Assembly (NCBI GenBank): GCA_903919535.1 | Contig: CAIXIP010000272.1 | Coordinates: forward strand, 1 to 49,442 | DNA: 49,442 bases | Origin: an uncultured Bacteroidota bacterium | GTDB lineage: Bacteria > Bacteroidota > Bacteroidia > 2-12-FULL-35-15 | Direction: 5' to 3' | Part shown: positions 16,878 through 25,281 of the stretch, one piece after another | Layout of the letters: every line of letters starts with the position of its first letter | Position numbering within the stretch: the stretch's first letter is position 1 | Notes under the pieces: generated by a model | Told to the model about the DNA's origin: nothing | The model's input: the letters and a program-made list of their open reading frames with translations, nothing else | Databases searched by the model: none | Translations under genes and position numbers: made by a program

Positions 16878-17894
16878 TTATTTTCCTGGTTTATATTTTG
16901 CTTTATTCAGAATTTTTTGCCCATCAGTTTCATTCATCAATTGTTCTAAACTGCAATCGGGATTGTTTTTCATGTATTGTTTTACGATTTGCCAACCTAA
17001 CCAGTAACCAACACGAGGAGGTGAATCTTTACTAAATGCTGTAGTGAATGGGCCTTCACTTGTATACTTCATTATTTCAGCCTGATCAGTAGTGTAAAGT
17101 AATTTTTGGGCGGCAAAATAACTCCACATATTAAATTCATTTTGCTTACAGTATTCCAATTGTTTTTGCGTGTATTGCATTTTTAATGAGTCGGAAGTTT
17201 TTGGCAACAATGCATCGGTCAAATACATTATTTTTCCATAGTAAACTATTTCGTTCAAGAAATCGCTTTTGGTCATATTGTATGGGAATTCATTGCTCAT
17301 CCATGCTCGAACAACATCAGAAGGAATGTTTTCTTTATTCATGAATGTTGATTTATACTTAGGCATAGTAAGCATTTCATAGAATTTGTTTTTGCTCCCT
17401 AAATACATTTCGAGTCCAATACCAATTGTGCTATCTAACATAACAACGGAATAATTAAATCCCGACATCATGGTTATTACTTTGGGCAAATTCTTATTCG
17501 GGAAATAATGTTTGAAATGTTTAAAGACCTCTGTTATTTCATTCTGTAGAGTATCCGTATTTGGGTATATTTTTTGACAGTTTTCATAAGCTTCACGCAT
17601 ATCTTTATCGCTTACAAACTGCTTCATGCGAAAGTTGTAGGAAGAATCCCGCAAACCTCCATTGTTAATTATTCCAGTGATAAAGGAAGTGTAAAAGTGT
17701 CCGTATTTAACTTCTAATTGTTTTGTGGATGCAGTTATGTTATTTGTATCCATTTTGAAAACATCTTGCTCTAATCTGTGAATTGTGAAATCAGGAATTT
17801 TAATACTTGAAACATCAACATTCAATGGCTCATTCCCACAGGAAGAAAAAAACAGCAAACAAATCGCGAATAAATAAAACAGGTAGTTTTTCAT
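16878..17894 (-). CDS. gldB: Gliding motility lipoprotein GldB
   Basis: The open frame runs to 18098, but the upstream part overlaps the divergent gene. The ATG at 17892-17894 gives MKNYLFYLFAICLLFFSSC, a lipoprotein signal with the lipobox cysteine at residue 19, so that start is chosen (338 residues). The body carries GldB-family features, such as DFTIHRLEQDVFKMD near the N-terminus, YFPNKNLPKVITMMSGFNY-type central sequence, and a C-terminal PPRVGYWLGWQIVKQYM segment resembling a minimal metalloprotease-like scaffold. GldB is essential for gliding and associated with the T9SS/GldKLMN machinery. gldC follows. The promoter must lie in the 67-base region shared with the divergent outer-membrane gene. 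Confidence 0.92.
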   Translation of the reverse strand: MKNYLFYLFAICLLFFSSCGNEPLNVDVSSIKIPDFTIHRLEQDVFKMDTNNITASTKQLEVKYGHFYTSFITGIINNGGLRDSSYNFRMKQFVSDKDMREAYENCQKIYPNTDTLQNEITEVFKHFKHYFPNKNLPKVITMMSGFNYSVVMLDSTIGIGLEMYLGSKNKFYEMLTMPKYKSTFMNKENIPSDVVRAWMSNEFPYNMTKSDFLNEIVYYGKIMYLTDALLPKTSDSLKMQYTQKQLEYCKQNEFNMWSYFAAQKLLYTTDQAEIMKYTSEGPFTTAFSKDSPPRVGYWLGWQIVKQYMKNNPDCSLEQLMNETDGQKILNKAKYKPGK

Positions 17895-17940
17895 ATAAAA
17901 AAATATACTTAATATTGCATTTAGAAAATTAGTATCAGGA

Positions 17941-17961
17941 CAAAATTCAAAATTCAAAATT
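17941..17961. repeat. Three perfect tandem copies of CAAAATT abutting a start codon
   Basis: CAAAATT occurs at 17941-17947, 17948-17954 and 17955-17961, and the ATG of the next gene starts at 17962. The array occupies the place of the ribosome-binding region, in the short interval shared with gldB. Confidence 0.8.
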
Positions 17962-18834
17962 ATGAAAAATATGAAGAAGTTTCTTACATTATCTGTTATG
18001 GCAATATTTGCAACTGCTGCATTTGCTGGAGATGGCGAAAATGAACTTAAAAATTTCCGTTTCGGCTTAAAAGTTACCCCATCAGTAAATTGGTACAAAC
18101 CAGAAGGGAAAATTATGTCAGGAAATGGTGTAGGTGTTAAATTTGGTGGTGGTTTGGTTATGGAATTTCGTTTGGCAAAAGTTGCAAGTTTGCAAACTGG
18201 CTTGCAGATTGATATGGAAGGTGGAAAAATAAAATATGCTAATGGAGGTTATAACGCCCCAGGAGCAAATACTATAAGCTACTACTATACTATTTCAGAC
18301 GATGTTATTGATAAATTTCAATCAACTGATTCATCCGGATCGTATTCTTCCTCATATTATAAAGCACATACTCATTATCAGTTAAATGAGCGCCAAATTT
18401 CTGTAACCTACATTACAATTCCATTGAACTTAAAATTAAAGACCAAAGAAATAGGTATGATGACTTATTTTGGTCAACTTGGTATTAACAATTCATTTAG
18501 ATGGAAAGCGAAAGCTAATGATAATTTAACTGTTCTTCAGCCTTCTCCAGGGGCGGGTGCAACTGATTCAAAATCAAAAGTTGATATTACAAAAGATGTT
18601 AGTTTATACAAAGCATCTTTAACTTTTGGTGGAGGTGTTGAAATGAATTTTTCTGGTTCAACTTCTTTATTAATTGGAGCTTCCTATAATTTAGGATTTA
18701 CAAATGCATTAAAAAACGAATCAGATTATTTGGAAAAACGAACAAATGATTCATATGGTGCGGGAAATGTTACACGAGTAACTCAAACTTTAAAATCAAA
18801 TGCTGTTGTTTTAACGATTGGTGTTTTATTCTAA
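17962..18834 (+). CDS. Outer membrane beta-barrel protein
   Basis: 290 residues with a signal peptide (about 1-22, ending TAAFAGD) and alternating amphipathic strands: FRFGLKVTPSVNWY, VGVKFGGGLVMEFRLAKVASLQTGLQ without a break, ISVTYITIPLNLKLK, TYFGQLGINNSFRWKAK, ASLTFGGGVEMNFSG, LLIGASYNLGFTNAL and a terminal VVLTIGVLF ending in Phe, as outer-membrane barrels do. It belongs to the broad PorT/OmpW-like beta-barrel group common in Bacteroidota; no specific cargo can be named. Either of two in-frame ATGs (17962 or 17971) could be used. It is transcribed divergently from gldB and ends at a strong terminator. Confidence 0.75.
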   Translation: MKNMKKFLTLSVMAIFATAAFAGDGENELKNFRFGLKVTPSVNWYKPEGKIMSGNGVGVKFGGGLVMEFRLAKVASLQTGLQIDMEGGKIKYANGGYNAPGANTISYYYTISDDVIDKFQSTDSSGSYSSSYYKAHTHYQLNERQISVTYITIPLNLKLKTKEIGMMTYFGQLGINNSFRWKAKANDNLTVLQPSPGAGATDSKSKVDITKDVSLYKASLTFGGGVEMNFSGSTSLLIGASYNLGFTNALKNESDYLEKRTNDSYGAGNVTRVTQTLKSNAVVLTIGVLF

Positions 18835-18857
18835 ACAATTAAAAGTTAGTAAAATTT

Positions 18858-18896
18858 ATCCCGATCTCATTTTTATGAGGTCGGGATTTTTATTTT
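18858..18896 (+). terminator. Rho-independent terminator before nadE
   Basis: ATCCCGATCTCAT (18858-18870) pairs with ATGAGGTCGGGAT (18875-18887), 13 bp with one wobble and a 4-base loop, followed by a T-rich tail. nadE starts only 4 bases beyond the tail. Confidence 0.92.
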
Positions 18897-18899
18897 TGA

Positions 18900-19682
18900 A
18901 TGATGAAAAAAATAGAGGTTATTGATCACATCGTAAATTGGTTGAGCAAATATGCAGAGCAAAGCAATACCAAAGGTTTTGTAATTGGTATTTCCGGAGG
19001 AATAGATTCTGCCTTAACATCAACCCTTTGTGCGAAAACCGGAAAGTCGGTTATTTGTTTAAATATGCCAATTCATCAGCATAAAGCAGAATACGACAGA
19101 GGTCACGAACACATCAATTGGTTGAAGAATAACTTCAAAAATGTTACTTCTCATGAAGTGGAATTAACCGAAACATTTAAAAGTATCAGCACTTCATTGC
19201 CTTCCGATATTCAGGATTGGCTAACGATGGCAAATACTCGTTCTCGCTTAAGAATGACAACTTTATATGCATTTGCATGTCATCATAAAATGTTGGTGGT
19301 AGGGACAGGTAATAAGGTGGAAGATTTTGGGATTGGTTTTTTTACAAAATACGGTGACGGTGGCGTGGATTTGAGTCCGATTGCTGATCTAATGAAATCA
19401 GAAGTGTTTGCGTTAGCTAAAGAATTAGGAGTTGTCAATTCAATTCAATCTGCGAAACCAACTGATGGATTATTTGCTGACGGAAGAAGTGATGAAGATC
19501 AAATTGGGGCAAGCTATGATGAATTGGAAGAGGCGATGATTTTTATTGCGAGCTCTTCTGACACATCAAAATTATCCAATAGACAAAAAGCAGTTTTAGA
19601 AATTTATACGAGAATGAATAAAGCAAATCAACATAAAATGAATCCAATACCAGTTTGCATTATTCCCAATGAATTAAAATAA
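18900..19682 (+). CDS. nadE: NAD+ synthase NadE (ammonia-dependent form)
   Basis: 260 residues, the length of the single-domain synthetase without a glutaminase domain. It amidates deamido-NAD with ATP. The N-type ATP pyrophosphatase P-loop is GISGGIDSA (about 30-38). ANTRSRLRM and GTGNKVEDFGIGFFTKYGDGG are the NaAD-binding and adenylation segments, and LSPIADLMKSEVFALA is conserved. Either ATG at 18900 or 18903 could start the protein. Because a terminator ends almost at the start codon, its promoter is not obvious and may lie within the upstream barrel gene or rely on read-through. Confidence 0.94.
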   Translation: MMKKIEVIDHIVNWLSKYAEQSNTKGFVIGISGGIDSALTSTLCAKTGKSVICLNMPIHQHKAEYDRGHEHINWLKNNFKNVTSHEVELTETFKSISTSLPSDIQDWLTMANTRSRLRMTTLYAFACHHKMLVVGTGNKVEDFGIGFFTKYGDGGVDLSPIADLMKSEVFALAKELGVVNSIQSAKPTDGLFADGRSDEDQIGASYDELEEAMIFIASSSDTSKLSNRQKAVLEIYTRMNKANQHKMNPIPVCIIPNELK

Positions 19683-19733
19683 CTGAGCTCATTCTCCTCT
19701 AAAGAGGCTTTGTGGTGCGAAAAAAACAAAAGC

Positions 19734-21044
19734 ATGATCAAACAACTTTACTCACATTTTCTGAAACACCCTATTGTTTGCACAGATACCCGCGACATAA
19801 AACCTGGAGCGCTTTTTTTTGCTTTAAAAGGAGAAAACTTTAATGGTAATAAGTTTGCCGAACAAGCACTAAATGCAGGTTGCTCAATTGCAATTATTGA
19901 TGAAATAGAATACAAAAAAGATGATCGATATTTTTTAGTTGATGATGTTTTAACTGCATTACAACAATTAGCAAATTACCACCGAAAGCAGTTATCTATT
20001 CCGATAATTGGCATCACGGGTTCGAATGGGAAAACAACCACAAAAGAATTGGTACATGTAGTATTAAGCGAAAAATACAAGGTACTTGCAACAAAAGGAA
20101 ATTTGAATAATCATATTGGTGTTCCGCTTACATTGCTTGGTATCAATAACGAACACGAAATGGCAATCATTGAAATGGGAGCCAATCATCAAGGGGAGAT
20201 TGAACAACTTTGCAAAATTGCAGAACCGGATTTTGGAATAGTAACCAATATTGGAAAAGCACATTTAGAGGGTTTTGGCGGTTTTGAAGGTGTAATAAAA
20301 GGGAAAAGCGAATTGTATAAATACATACAGGAAAAGAGAGGAAAGGTTTTTGTGCATGGCGATGATCTATTGTTAATAGAGCTTACAATTAACAATGACA
20401 AAATAACCTACGGCACAAAAAAATTATTTGATATTGTTGGAGCAATGAATCAAAATAAAGGAAATGAATTTATTTCTTTTCAATGGGCAACGCGCTATAC
20501 AGCTAGTAGTTTGAAAAATGCAGCAGTTGTTTCAACACATTTAGTAGGCGTTTATAATTATTATAATTTGTTATGTGCTGCTTGTGTTGGCAATTATTTT
20601 AAAGTTGAGGATTCAGCTATTAATAAAGCATTACGTGAATATATCCCTTCCAATAATCGTTCACAATTGCACAAAACAGAACACAATACATTAATATTGG
20701 ATTATTACAATGCCAATCCTTCTAGTATGACATTGGCAATTGAAAATTTTGCCGAATTAGCCCAGCCAAACAAAATGGTAATTCTTGGCGATATGCTTGA
20801 ATTGGGTGCAGAAAGCGAAAAAGAACATGATGCAATTGTAAGTTTATTGCAACAAAAAAATATCACCAATGCAATTCTGGTCGGACCGTATTTTATGAAT
20901 GCCGGAAGATCAGCCAATGCAAAAACATTTAACAATTCTGAAGAAGCAGTTAACTATTTGAAACAAAATCTTGTTTCCGATACCACCATTTTAATAAAAG
21001 GTTCACGTGGAATAAAATTGGAGAAAGTCGTGGAGGTTTTGTAG
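19734..21044 (+). CDS. murF: UDP-N-acetylmuramoyl-tripeptide--D-alanyl-D-alanine ligase MurF
   Basis: MurF adds D-Ala-D-Ala to the UDP-MurNAc-tripeptide in peptidoglycan synthesis. The frame opens with a TTG at 19710, but the ATG at 19734 (MIKQLYSHFLKHPIVCTDTR) matches the family N-terminus, so I start there (436 residues). Domain 1 contains TDTRDIKPGALFFALKGENF. The ATP site of domain 2 is ITGSNGKTTTKELV, followed by LNNHIGVPLTLL and EMGANHQGEI. Domain 3 has LDYYNANPSSM and ILGDMLELG. Unusually it lies alone, away from a dcw cluster, 51 bases after nadE. A weak CCTCT-aa-AGAGG hairpin stands in that gap. Confidence 0.95.
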   Translation: MIKQLYSHFLKHPIVCTDTRDIKPGALFFALKGENFNGNKFAEQALNAGCSIAIIDEIEYKKDDRYFLVDDVLTALQQLANYHRKQLSIPIIGITGSNGKTTTKELVHVVLSEKYKVLATKGNLNNHIGVPLTLLGINNEHEMAIIEMGANHQGEIEQLCKIAEPDFGIVTNIGKAHLEGFGGFEGVIKGKSELYKYIQEKRGKVFVHGDDLLLIELTINNDKITYGTKKLFDIVGAMNQNKGNEFISFQWATRYTASSLKNAAVVSTHLVGVYNYYNLLCAACVGNYFKVEDSAINKALREYIPSNNRSQLHKTEHNTLILDYYNANPSSMTLAIENFAELAQPNKMVILGDMLELGAESEKEHDAIVSLLQQKNITNAILVGPYFMNAGRSANAKTFNNSEEAVNYLKQNLVSDTTILIKGSRGIKLEKVVEVL

Positions 21045-21060
21045 TTTCAGTTTTGGTCAA

Positions 21061-21092
21061 AAAAAACACCGCTAAAAAAGCGGTGTTTTTTT
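21061..21092. terminator. Bidirectional terminator between murF and the acyl-CoA dehydrogenase gene
   Basis: AAAAAACACCGC (21061-21072) pairs perfectly with GCGGTGTTTTTT (21080-21091). With A runs on one side and T runs on the other, it serves both convergent genes. Confidence 0.92.
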
Positions 21093-21111
21093 ATTTTCAA
21101 TTCAATTAGTA

Positions 21112-22251
21112 TTATGCCAATATAGATCTCGAAATAACAATACGTTGAACTTCAGAAGTTCCTTCATAGATCTGAGTGATTTTTGCATCACGCATTAAAC
21201 GTTCCACATGATACTCTTTTACAAACCCGTAACCACCATGTATTTGAACAGCTTCAACAGTAGTTTTCATTGCAACTTCTGATGCAAATACTTTTGCCAT
21301 TGCACCTGCAGTTGTATAATCTAAATGTTGATCTTTTAACCAAGCAGCCTTTAAACAAAGCATACGAGCAGCTTCAATTTCAGTAGCCATATCAGCTAAT
21401 TTGAATGCAATCGCTTGGTGTTGATTGATTGTTTTTCCAAATGCTTTACGCTCTTTTGAATAAGCTAATGCTAATTCGTAAGCTCCAGAAGCAATTCCTA
21501 ATGCTTGTGATGCAATACCAATACGTCCACCAGAAAGTGTTTGCATTGCGAATTTAAATCCAAAACCATCTTCGCCAATACGATTTTCTTTAGGCACTTT
21601 TACATCAGTAAACATTAATGAATGCGTATCCGAACCACGAATACCCATTTTGTTTTCTTTAGGACCAACAACAAAACCCGGCATTCCTCTTTCAACAATT
21701 AATGCATTGATTCCTTTATGTCCTTTTTCAACATTAGTTTGTGCTATTACCAAATAAACAGATGCTGAACTTCCGTTAGTGATCCAGTTTTTTGTTCCAT
21801 TCAATAAATAGTGGTCACCTTTGTCGATTGCTGTAGTTCTTTGTGATGTAGCGTCAGAACCCGCTTCTGGTTCTGATAAACAAAATGCTCCAATAATTTC
21901 GCCCTTTGCTAATCGAACTAAATATTTTTGTTTTTGTTCTTCTGTTCCAAATGTTTCTAATCCCCAACAAACAAGTGAATTGTTTACTGACATTACTACA
22001 GAAGCTGATGAATCAACTTTCGAAATCTCTTCCATCGCCAAAACATAAGATATAGCATCCATTCCGCCACCACCGTATTTTGGGTCAACCATCATCCCTA
22101 AGAAACCAAGCTCGCCTAATTGTTTTACTTCAGCTGCCGGAAATTTTTGATGTTCATCACGTTCAATAACTCCTGGTTTTAGAACATCATTAGCAAAATC
22201 GCGAGCTGCTTTCTGAATCATTAAGTGCTCTTCTGTTAGGTTAAATTGCAT
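21112..22251 (-). CDS. Acyl-CoA dehydrogenase (short-chain/butyryl-type)
   Basis: The frame is open to 22338, but the ATG at 22249-22251 gives MQFNLTEEHLMIQKAARDFA, the standard start, and 379 residues, the usual length of short-chain acyl-CoA and butyryl-CoA dehydrogenases. It oxidises acyl-CoA to trans-2-enoyl-CoA with FAD, passing electrons to ETF. Signatures are GAFCLSEPEAGSDA, NGTKNWITNG, GFKFAMQTLSGGRIGIASQA cut at its end, QIHGGYGFVKEYHVER and the catalytic glutamate near residue 363 in QIYEGTSEVQR. It is divergent from anmK. The other beta-oxidation genes are not in the window. Chain-length preference is inferred from overall similarity only. Confidence 0.93.
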   Translation of the reverse strand: MQFNLTEEHLMIQKAARDFANDVLKPGVIERDEHQKFPAAEVKQLGELGFLGMMVDPKYGGGGMDAISYVLAMEEISKVDSSASVVMSVNNSLVCWGLETFGTEEQKQKYLVRLAKGEIIGAFCLSEPEAGSDATSQRTTAIDKGDHYLLNGTKNWITNGSSASVYLVIAQTNVEKGHKGINALIVERGMPGFVVGPKENKMGIRGSDTHSLMFTDVKVPKENRIGEDGFGFKFAMQTLSGGRIGIASQALGIASGAYELALAYSKERKAFGKTINQHQAIAFKLADMATEIEAARMLCLKAAWLKDQHLDYTTAGAMAKVFASEVAMKTTVEAVQIHGGYGFVKEYHVERLMRDAKITQIYEGTSEVQRIVISRSILA

Positions 22252-22294
22252 AGTATAAAATTTTATGTGAAAAATTGCTTTATTTTTGAGTTGC

Positions 22295-22302
22295 CAAATG
22301 TA
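22295..22302 (-). promoter_or_regulatory. Probable -7 element for the acyl-CoA dehydrogenase gene
   Basis: TACATTTG on the minus strand matches TAnnTTTG and is 43 bases before the start codon. No clear TTTG was found at the -33 position, so support is partial. Confidence 0.4.
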
Positions 22303-22325
22303 ATTTTTAAATTCGAATTTTACTA

Positions 22326-23414
22326 ATGAATATGACAAATATCAGCACCCAAAAATACAATGTGATTGGCATAATGTCTGGGACATCTTTGGATGGTGTT
22401 GACCTTGCATTTTGCAGATTTTCCTTTGAAAATGACATGTGGAATTTCGAGATTGTTTGTGCTGAAACTATTTCCTATTCTGAGTTTTGGAAGCACTCCT
22501 TACTTGGGTTGGAAGATACTGATGCGCTTACTTTTCAACAAGCACATCTTGATTATGGATTGTATTTAGGAGGACTTGTTTCTGATTTTATAATTAAAAA
22601 CAGCATAAAAGTAGACTTTGTTTCTTCGCATGGCCATACTATATTTCATCAACCAGAAAAAAAATTAACTGTACAGATTGGTGCAGGAAATGCGATTGCT
22701 GCAAAATGTAAACTACCTGTTGTTTGTGATTTTCGTTCACTCGATGTTGCTTTAGGAGGACAAGGAGCGCCTTTGGTGCCAATTGGAGATAAATTGTTAT
22801 TCTCAGAATATGATTATTGTTTGAATTTGGGGGGATTTGCAAATGTTTCTTACGAATATAAAGATCAACGGATAGCTTTCGATATTTGTCCGGTTAACAT
22901 TGTAATGAATGCTATTTGTGAAAAACTTGGAAAGCCATATGATGATGGTGGTGCGCTTGCAAAAGATGGCTTGGCGAGCCGATATTTGTTGAATGAATTA
23001 AATGAATTAGCTTTTTATAAAAAAACACTCAATACCCCAAAATCATTGGGAAAAGAATGGGTGGTAAAAAATATTGATCCGCTTTTGGATTGTTATGAAT
23101 TAGCGGAAGAGGATCTTTTAAGAACTTTTTGTGAACATATTGCATTTCAGATTGGAAGAGCACTTAAAGATAAACCTAAGGGAAAACTTTTGATCACAGG
23201 TGGTGGAGCGTATAATCATTTTTTGATCGATTGTATTAAGCAACAGACTGGGCACCAAATAATAATTCCTGATAAAAAAATACTAGAATTTAAAGAAGCA
23301 TTGATTTTTGCCTTTTTGGGGGTATTGCGTATGCGGAATGAAGTTAATTGTTTGGCAAGTGTTACTGGAGCACAAAATGATAATTGCGGAGGTGCAGTTT
23401 ATTATATGTCTTGA
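22326..23414 (+). CDS. anmK: Anhydro-N-acetylmuramic acid kinase AnmK
   Basis: 362 residues. AnmK phosphorylates and opens 1,6-anhydroMurNAc released by lytic transglycosylases, giving MurNAc-6-phosphate for cell-wall recycling. The N-terminal phosphate-binding segment is VIGIMSGTSLDGVDLA, followed by SSHGHTIFHQP, VCDFRSLDVALGGQGAPLVP with a break, LNLGGFANVS, DICPVNIVMNA, and a C-terminal LLITGGGAYN. The ATGs at 22326 or 22332 could start it. It is divergent from the dehydrogenase gene with 74 bases between start codons. MurQ and other recycling genes are not nearby. Confidence 0.95.
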   Translation: MNMTNISTQKYNVIGIMSGTSLDGVDLAFCRFSFENDMWNFEIVCAETISYSEFWKHSLLGLEDTDALTFQQAHLDYGLYLGGLVSDFIIKNSIKVDFVSSHGHTIFHQPEKKLTVQIGAGNAIAAKCKLPVVCDFRSLDVALGGQGAPLVPIGDKLLFSEYDYCLNLGGFANVSYEYKDQRIAFDICPVNIVMNAICEKLGKPYDDGGALAKDGLASRYLLNELNELAFYKKTLNTPKSLGKEWVVKNIDPLLDCYELAEEDLLRTFCEHIAFQIGRALKDKPKGKLLITGGGAYNHFLIDCIKQQTGHQIIIPDKKILEFKEALIFAFLGVLRMRNEVNCLASVTGAQNDNCGGAVYYMS

Positions 23415-23440
23415 TTTTATTTGGACTGTGTAAAAATAAG

Positions 23441-23472
23441 AAAGCCTGTTTTCAAATTTGAAAACAGGCTTT
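23441..23472. terminator. Bidirectional terminator, perfect 32-base palindrome
   Basis: AAAGCCTGTTTTCAAA is followed directly by its exact reverse complement (23457-23472), flanked by A and T runs. It stands between anmK and the convergent small gene and can end both transcripts. Confidence 0.9.
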
Positions 23473-23487
23473 TATTTTTACTGAATA

Positions 23488-23733
23488 TTAATAATTGTCG
23501 TCAAAATATCCGTCATCCTCCTCTTCGTCATCCTCAAAATTGTTGTCTAATTTCATGTCATTTTCATTCATGTCAAAATCGTCATCATCATCATCTACAC
23601 TTTTTTTCCAGTTTTTTTTCTCTTTTTCTTTTAAAGGTTTAAGCTTTGTTGGTTTTCTTAATTCCCCTGTTTCCTTTGCTTTGTCAGTCTTTTTCAAAGC
23701 AGGTGCTTTTTTGGTAGTGGTTGTTTTTTTCAT
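23488..23733 (-). CDS. Small bipolar-charged protein, lysine-rich head and Asp/Glu-rich tail
   Basis: 81 residues. The first half is strongly basic (MKKTTTTKKAPALKKTDKAK, then further Lys/Pro motifs up to KEKEKKNWKKS). The second half is almost wholly acidic, with VDDDDDDFDMNEND and FEDDEEEDDGYFDD. There is no signal peptide or membrane segment. Small proteins of this design are recurrent in Bacteroidota genomes (from memory) but I know no function; nucleic-acid or histone-like contacts or a chaperone-like role are guesses. The coding sequence contains a GAT/ATC microsatellite (23582-23596). Genuine coding is supported by its placement beside a terminator. The Ser-rich frame on the other strand is its mirror. 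Confidence 0.65.
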   Translation of the reverse strand: MKKTTTTKKAPALKKTDKAKETGELRKPTKLKPLKEKEKKNWKKSVDDDDDDFDMNENDMKLDNNFEDDEEEDDGYFDDNY

Positions 23734-23868
23734 TGTAAATCAAAATTTGTTTTACAAAACAGATGATTTTAATTGTTAATTAGTAGATTAATTTCCTTTA
23801 TACAAATCTCGAAAAAAATATTTTCAAACGAAAAAAATATTACAAATAAATTTATCCGAATATCATTT

Positions 23869-23876
23869 TACCTTTG
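23869..23876 (+). promoter_or_regulatory. Probable -7 element for the MscS gene
   Basis: TACCTTTG matches TAnnTTTG and is 53 bases before the start codon at 23930. The -33 region has only a TTTA at a short spacing, so it is a partial match. Confidence 0.45.
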
Positions 23877-23929
23877 CGTAACGTAAATTTATAAAAATAA
23901 AAATAAAAAATAAAAATAAATTGTTTGAA

Positions 23930-25027
23930 ATGATACAAAATATTTTGCAACGCACTTTTTTAGGTAATACGTTAGAAAACTTTTGTTGGTTTGCCGGAAT
24001 AATATTGGTCGGATTAATTTTCCAAAGATTACTTTCAAAACTATTGACCTTATTTGTTTTTAAGTTTTTACAAAAATATTCCAAAGGCGTTGGCTACGAT
24101 AAACTCTTGGTATTGTTGAAAAAACCAATGGGAATATTTATTATTCTGGTCTCTATTTATTTTGCATTTGACAGGTTGAGTTTCCCTCCTGAATGGAATT
24201 TGGTGTCAATTGACAATTTTGGCTTGCGTCTAATTTTATACCGCTCCTTTCAAATATTGCTTATAAGTACTGTTACCTGGATTCTTTTAAGAGTAATTGA
24301 TTTTTTTGGTTTGGTGCTAATGTATCGTGCTTCATTGACAGAATCGAAAACAGATGATCAGCTGGTTCCATTTTTAAAGGAGTCCATCAAAGTAATTCTA
24401 GTGATTCTTTCTATCTTTTTCACTTTTGGTGCAGTATTTAAATTGAATGTAGCATCGCTCATAGCAGGATTAGGTATTGGAGGATTAGCGATAGCTTTAG
24501 CTGCAAAGGAGTCTTTGGAAAATTTATTAGGTTCCTTCACCATTTTTCTGGATAAACCATTTGTTATTGGTGATTTAATTCAGGTTGGAGACGTAATGGG
24601 ACATGTTGAAAAAATCGGATTCCGAAGTACTCGCATTCGAACAATGGAAAAAAGTTATGTTACACTACCAAATAAAAAATTAGTTGATGGAGAACTGGAT
24701 AATCTTTCCCTTCGCACTCAAAGACGAGCTATGTTCAACATTGGCCTTACATACGAAACAAGTTCTGAGCAATTAAAAAGTATTGTTTCTGAAATGCAAA
24801 ATTATATTGATGCTCATTCACATACCTTAAATGGTGAAACCCGTGTTCGTTTTCACGATATTAATTCCAATTCAATAAACATTATGGTTTTGTATTTTGT
24901 TGATACAATGGAATACGATGTTTACTTGAACGTTCGTGAAGAAATAAATTATAAAATAATTGAAATTGTTGCTAAAAACGGCAGTAGTTTTGCCTACCCG
25001 ACTCAGACTGTTTATGTAAAAAAGTAA
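23930..25027 (+). CDS. MscS-family mechanosensitive ion channel
   Basis: 365 residues from the ATG at 23930; the TTG three codons upstream is less likely. Four or five membrane helices fill about residues 15-185. The pore helix TM3 is recognised by VASLIAGLGIGGLAIALAAK, with the glycine/alanine packing of MscS, followed by the beta domain LLGSFTIFLDKPFVIGDLI and VGDVMGHVEKIGFRSTRI. The C-terminal alpha/beta vestibule is complete. It would open under membrane tension to release solutes on hypo-osmotic shock. It stands alone between two intergenic regions. Confidence 0.92.
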   Translation: MIQNILQRTFLGNTLENFCWFAGIILVGLIFQRLLSKLLTLFVFKFLQKYSKGVGYDKLLVLLKKPMGIFIILVSIYFAFDRLSFPPEWNLVSIDNFGLRLILYRSFQILLISTVTWILLRVIDFFGLVLMYRASLTESKTDDQLVPFLKESIKVILVILSIFFTFGAVFKLNVASLIAGLGIGGLAIALAAKESLENLLGSFTIFLDKPFVIGDLIQVGDVMGHVEKIGFRSTRIRTMEKSYVTLPNKKLVDGELDNLSLRTQRRAMFNIGLTYETSSEQLKSIVSEMQNYIDAHSHTLNGETRVRFHDINSNSINIMVLYFVDTMEYDVYLNVREEINYKIIEIVAKNGSSFAYPTQTVYVKK

Positions 25028-25281
25028 TTTTTTTTAAAAATTGCATAAATATTCTTTTCTAGACAATAATTTGAAACCTTAATGCGTTTTAATACCAAAT
25101 CGCGAATACATCCCCATATTTAATTTTTATAATTTGAGCTGTTAAGTACAAAAGAGGTTAACTTTTTTTGATTCCCCTGCTTAATTGTTTTTAAAGATCA
25201 GCCGAAAAGTTTCGGTATGGAATTTCAAACAACAATGCATCTTTCAATCAAAAATAAATTTAACCTTTAAAATCTTCAGCC

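Noticed and set aside
17895-18098. N-terminal extension of GldB by 68 residues
   Set aside because: It overlaps the divergent barrel gene and removes the lipoprotein signal from the N-terminus; the start at 17894 gives a perfect lipobox.
19686-19715. CCTCT-aa-AGAGG hairpin between nadE and murF as a terminator
   Set aside because: The stem is only 5 bp with a 2-base loop and no T run; it may be a remnant of a dispersed repeat, but support is too weak.
23495-23779. Serine-rich open frame on the plus strand
   Set aside because: It is the mirror of the Asp/Glu-rich codons of the minus-strand small gene, has no family features, and runs beyond that gene without a start context.
25028-25281. Possible riboswitch or RNA gene before tonB
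   Set aside because: I could not find a consistent secondary structure or known motif; the region looks like an ordinary AT-rich leader.
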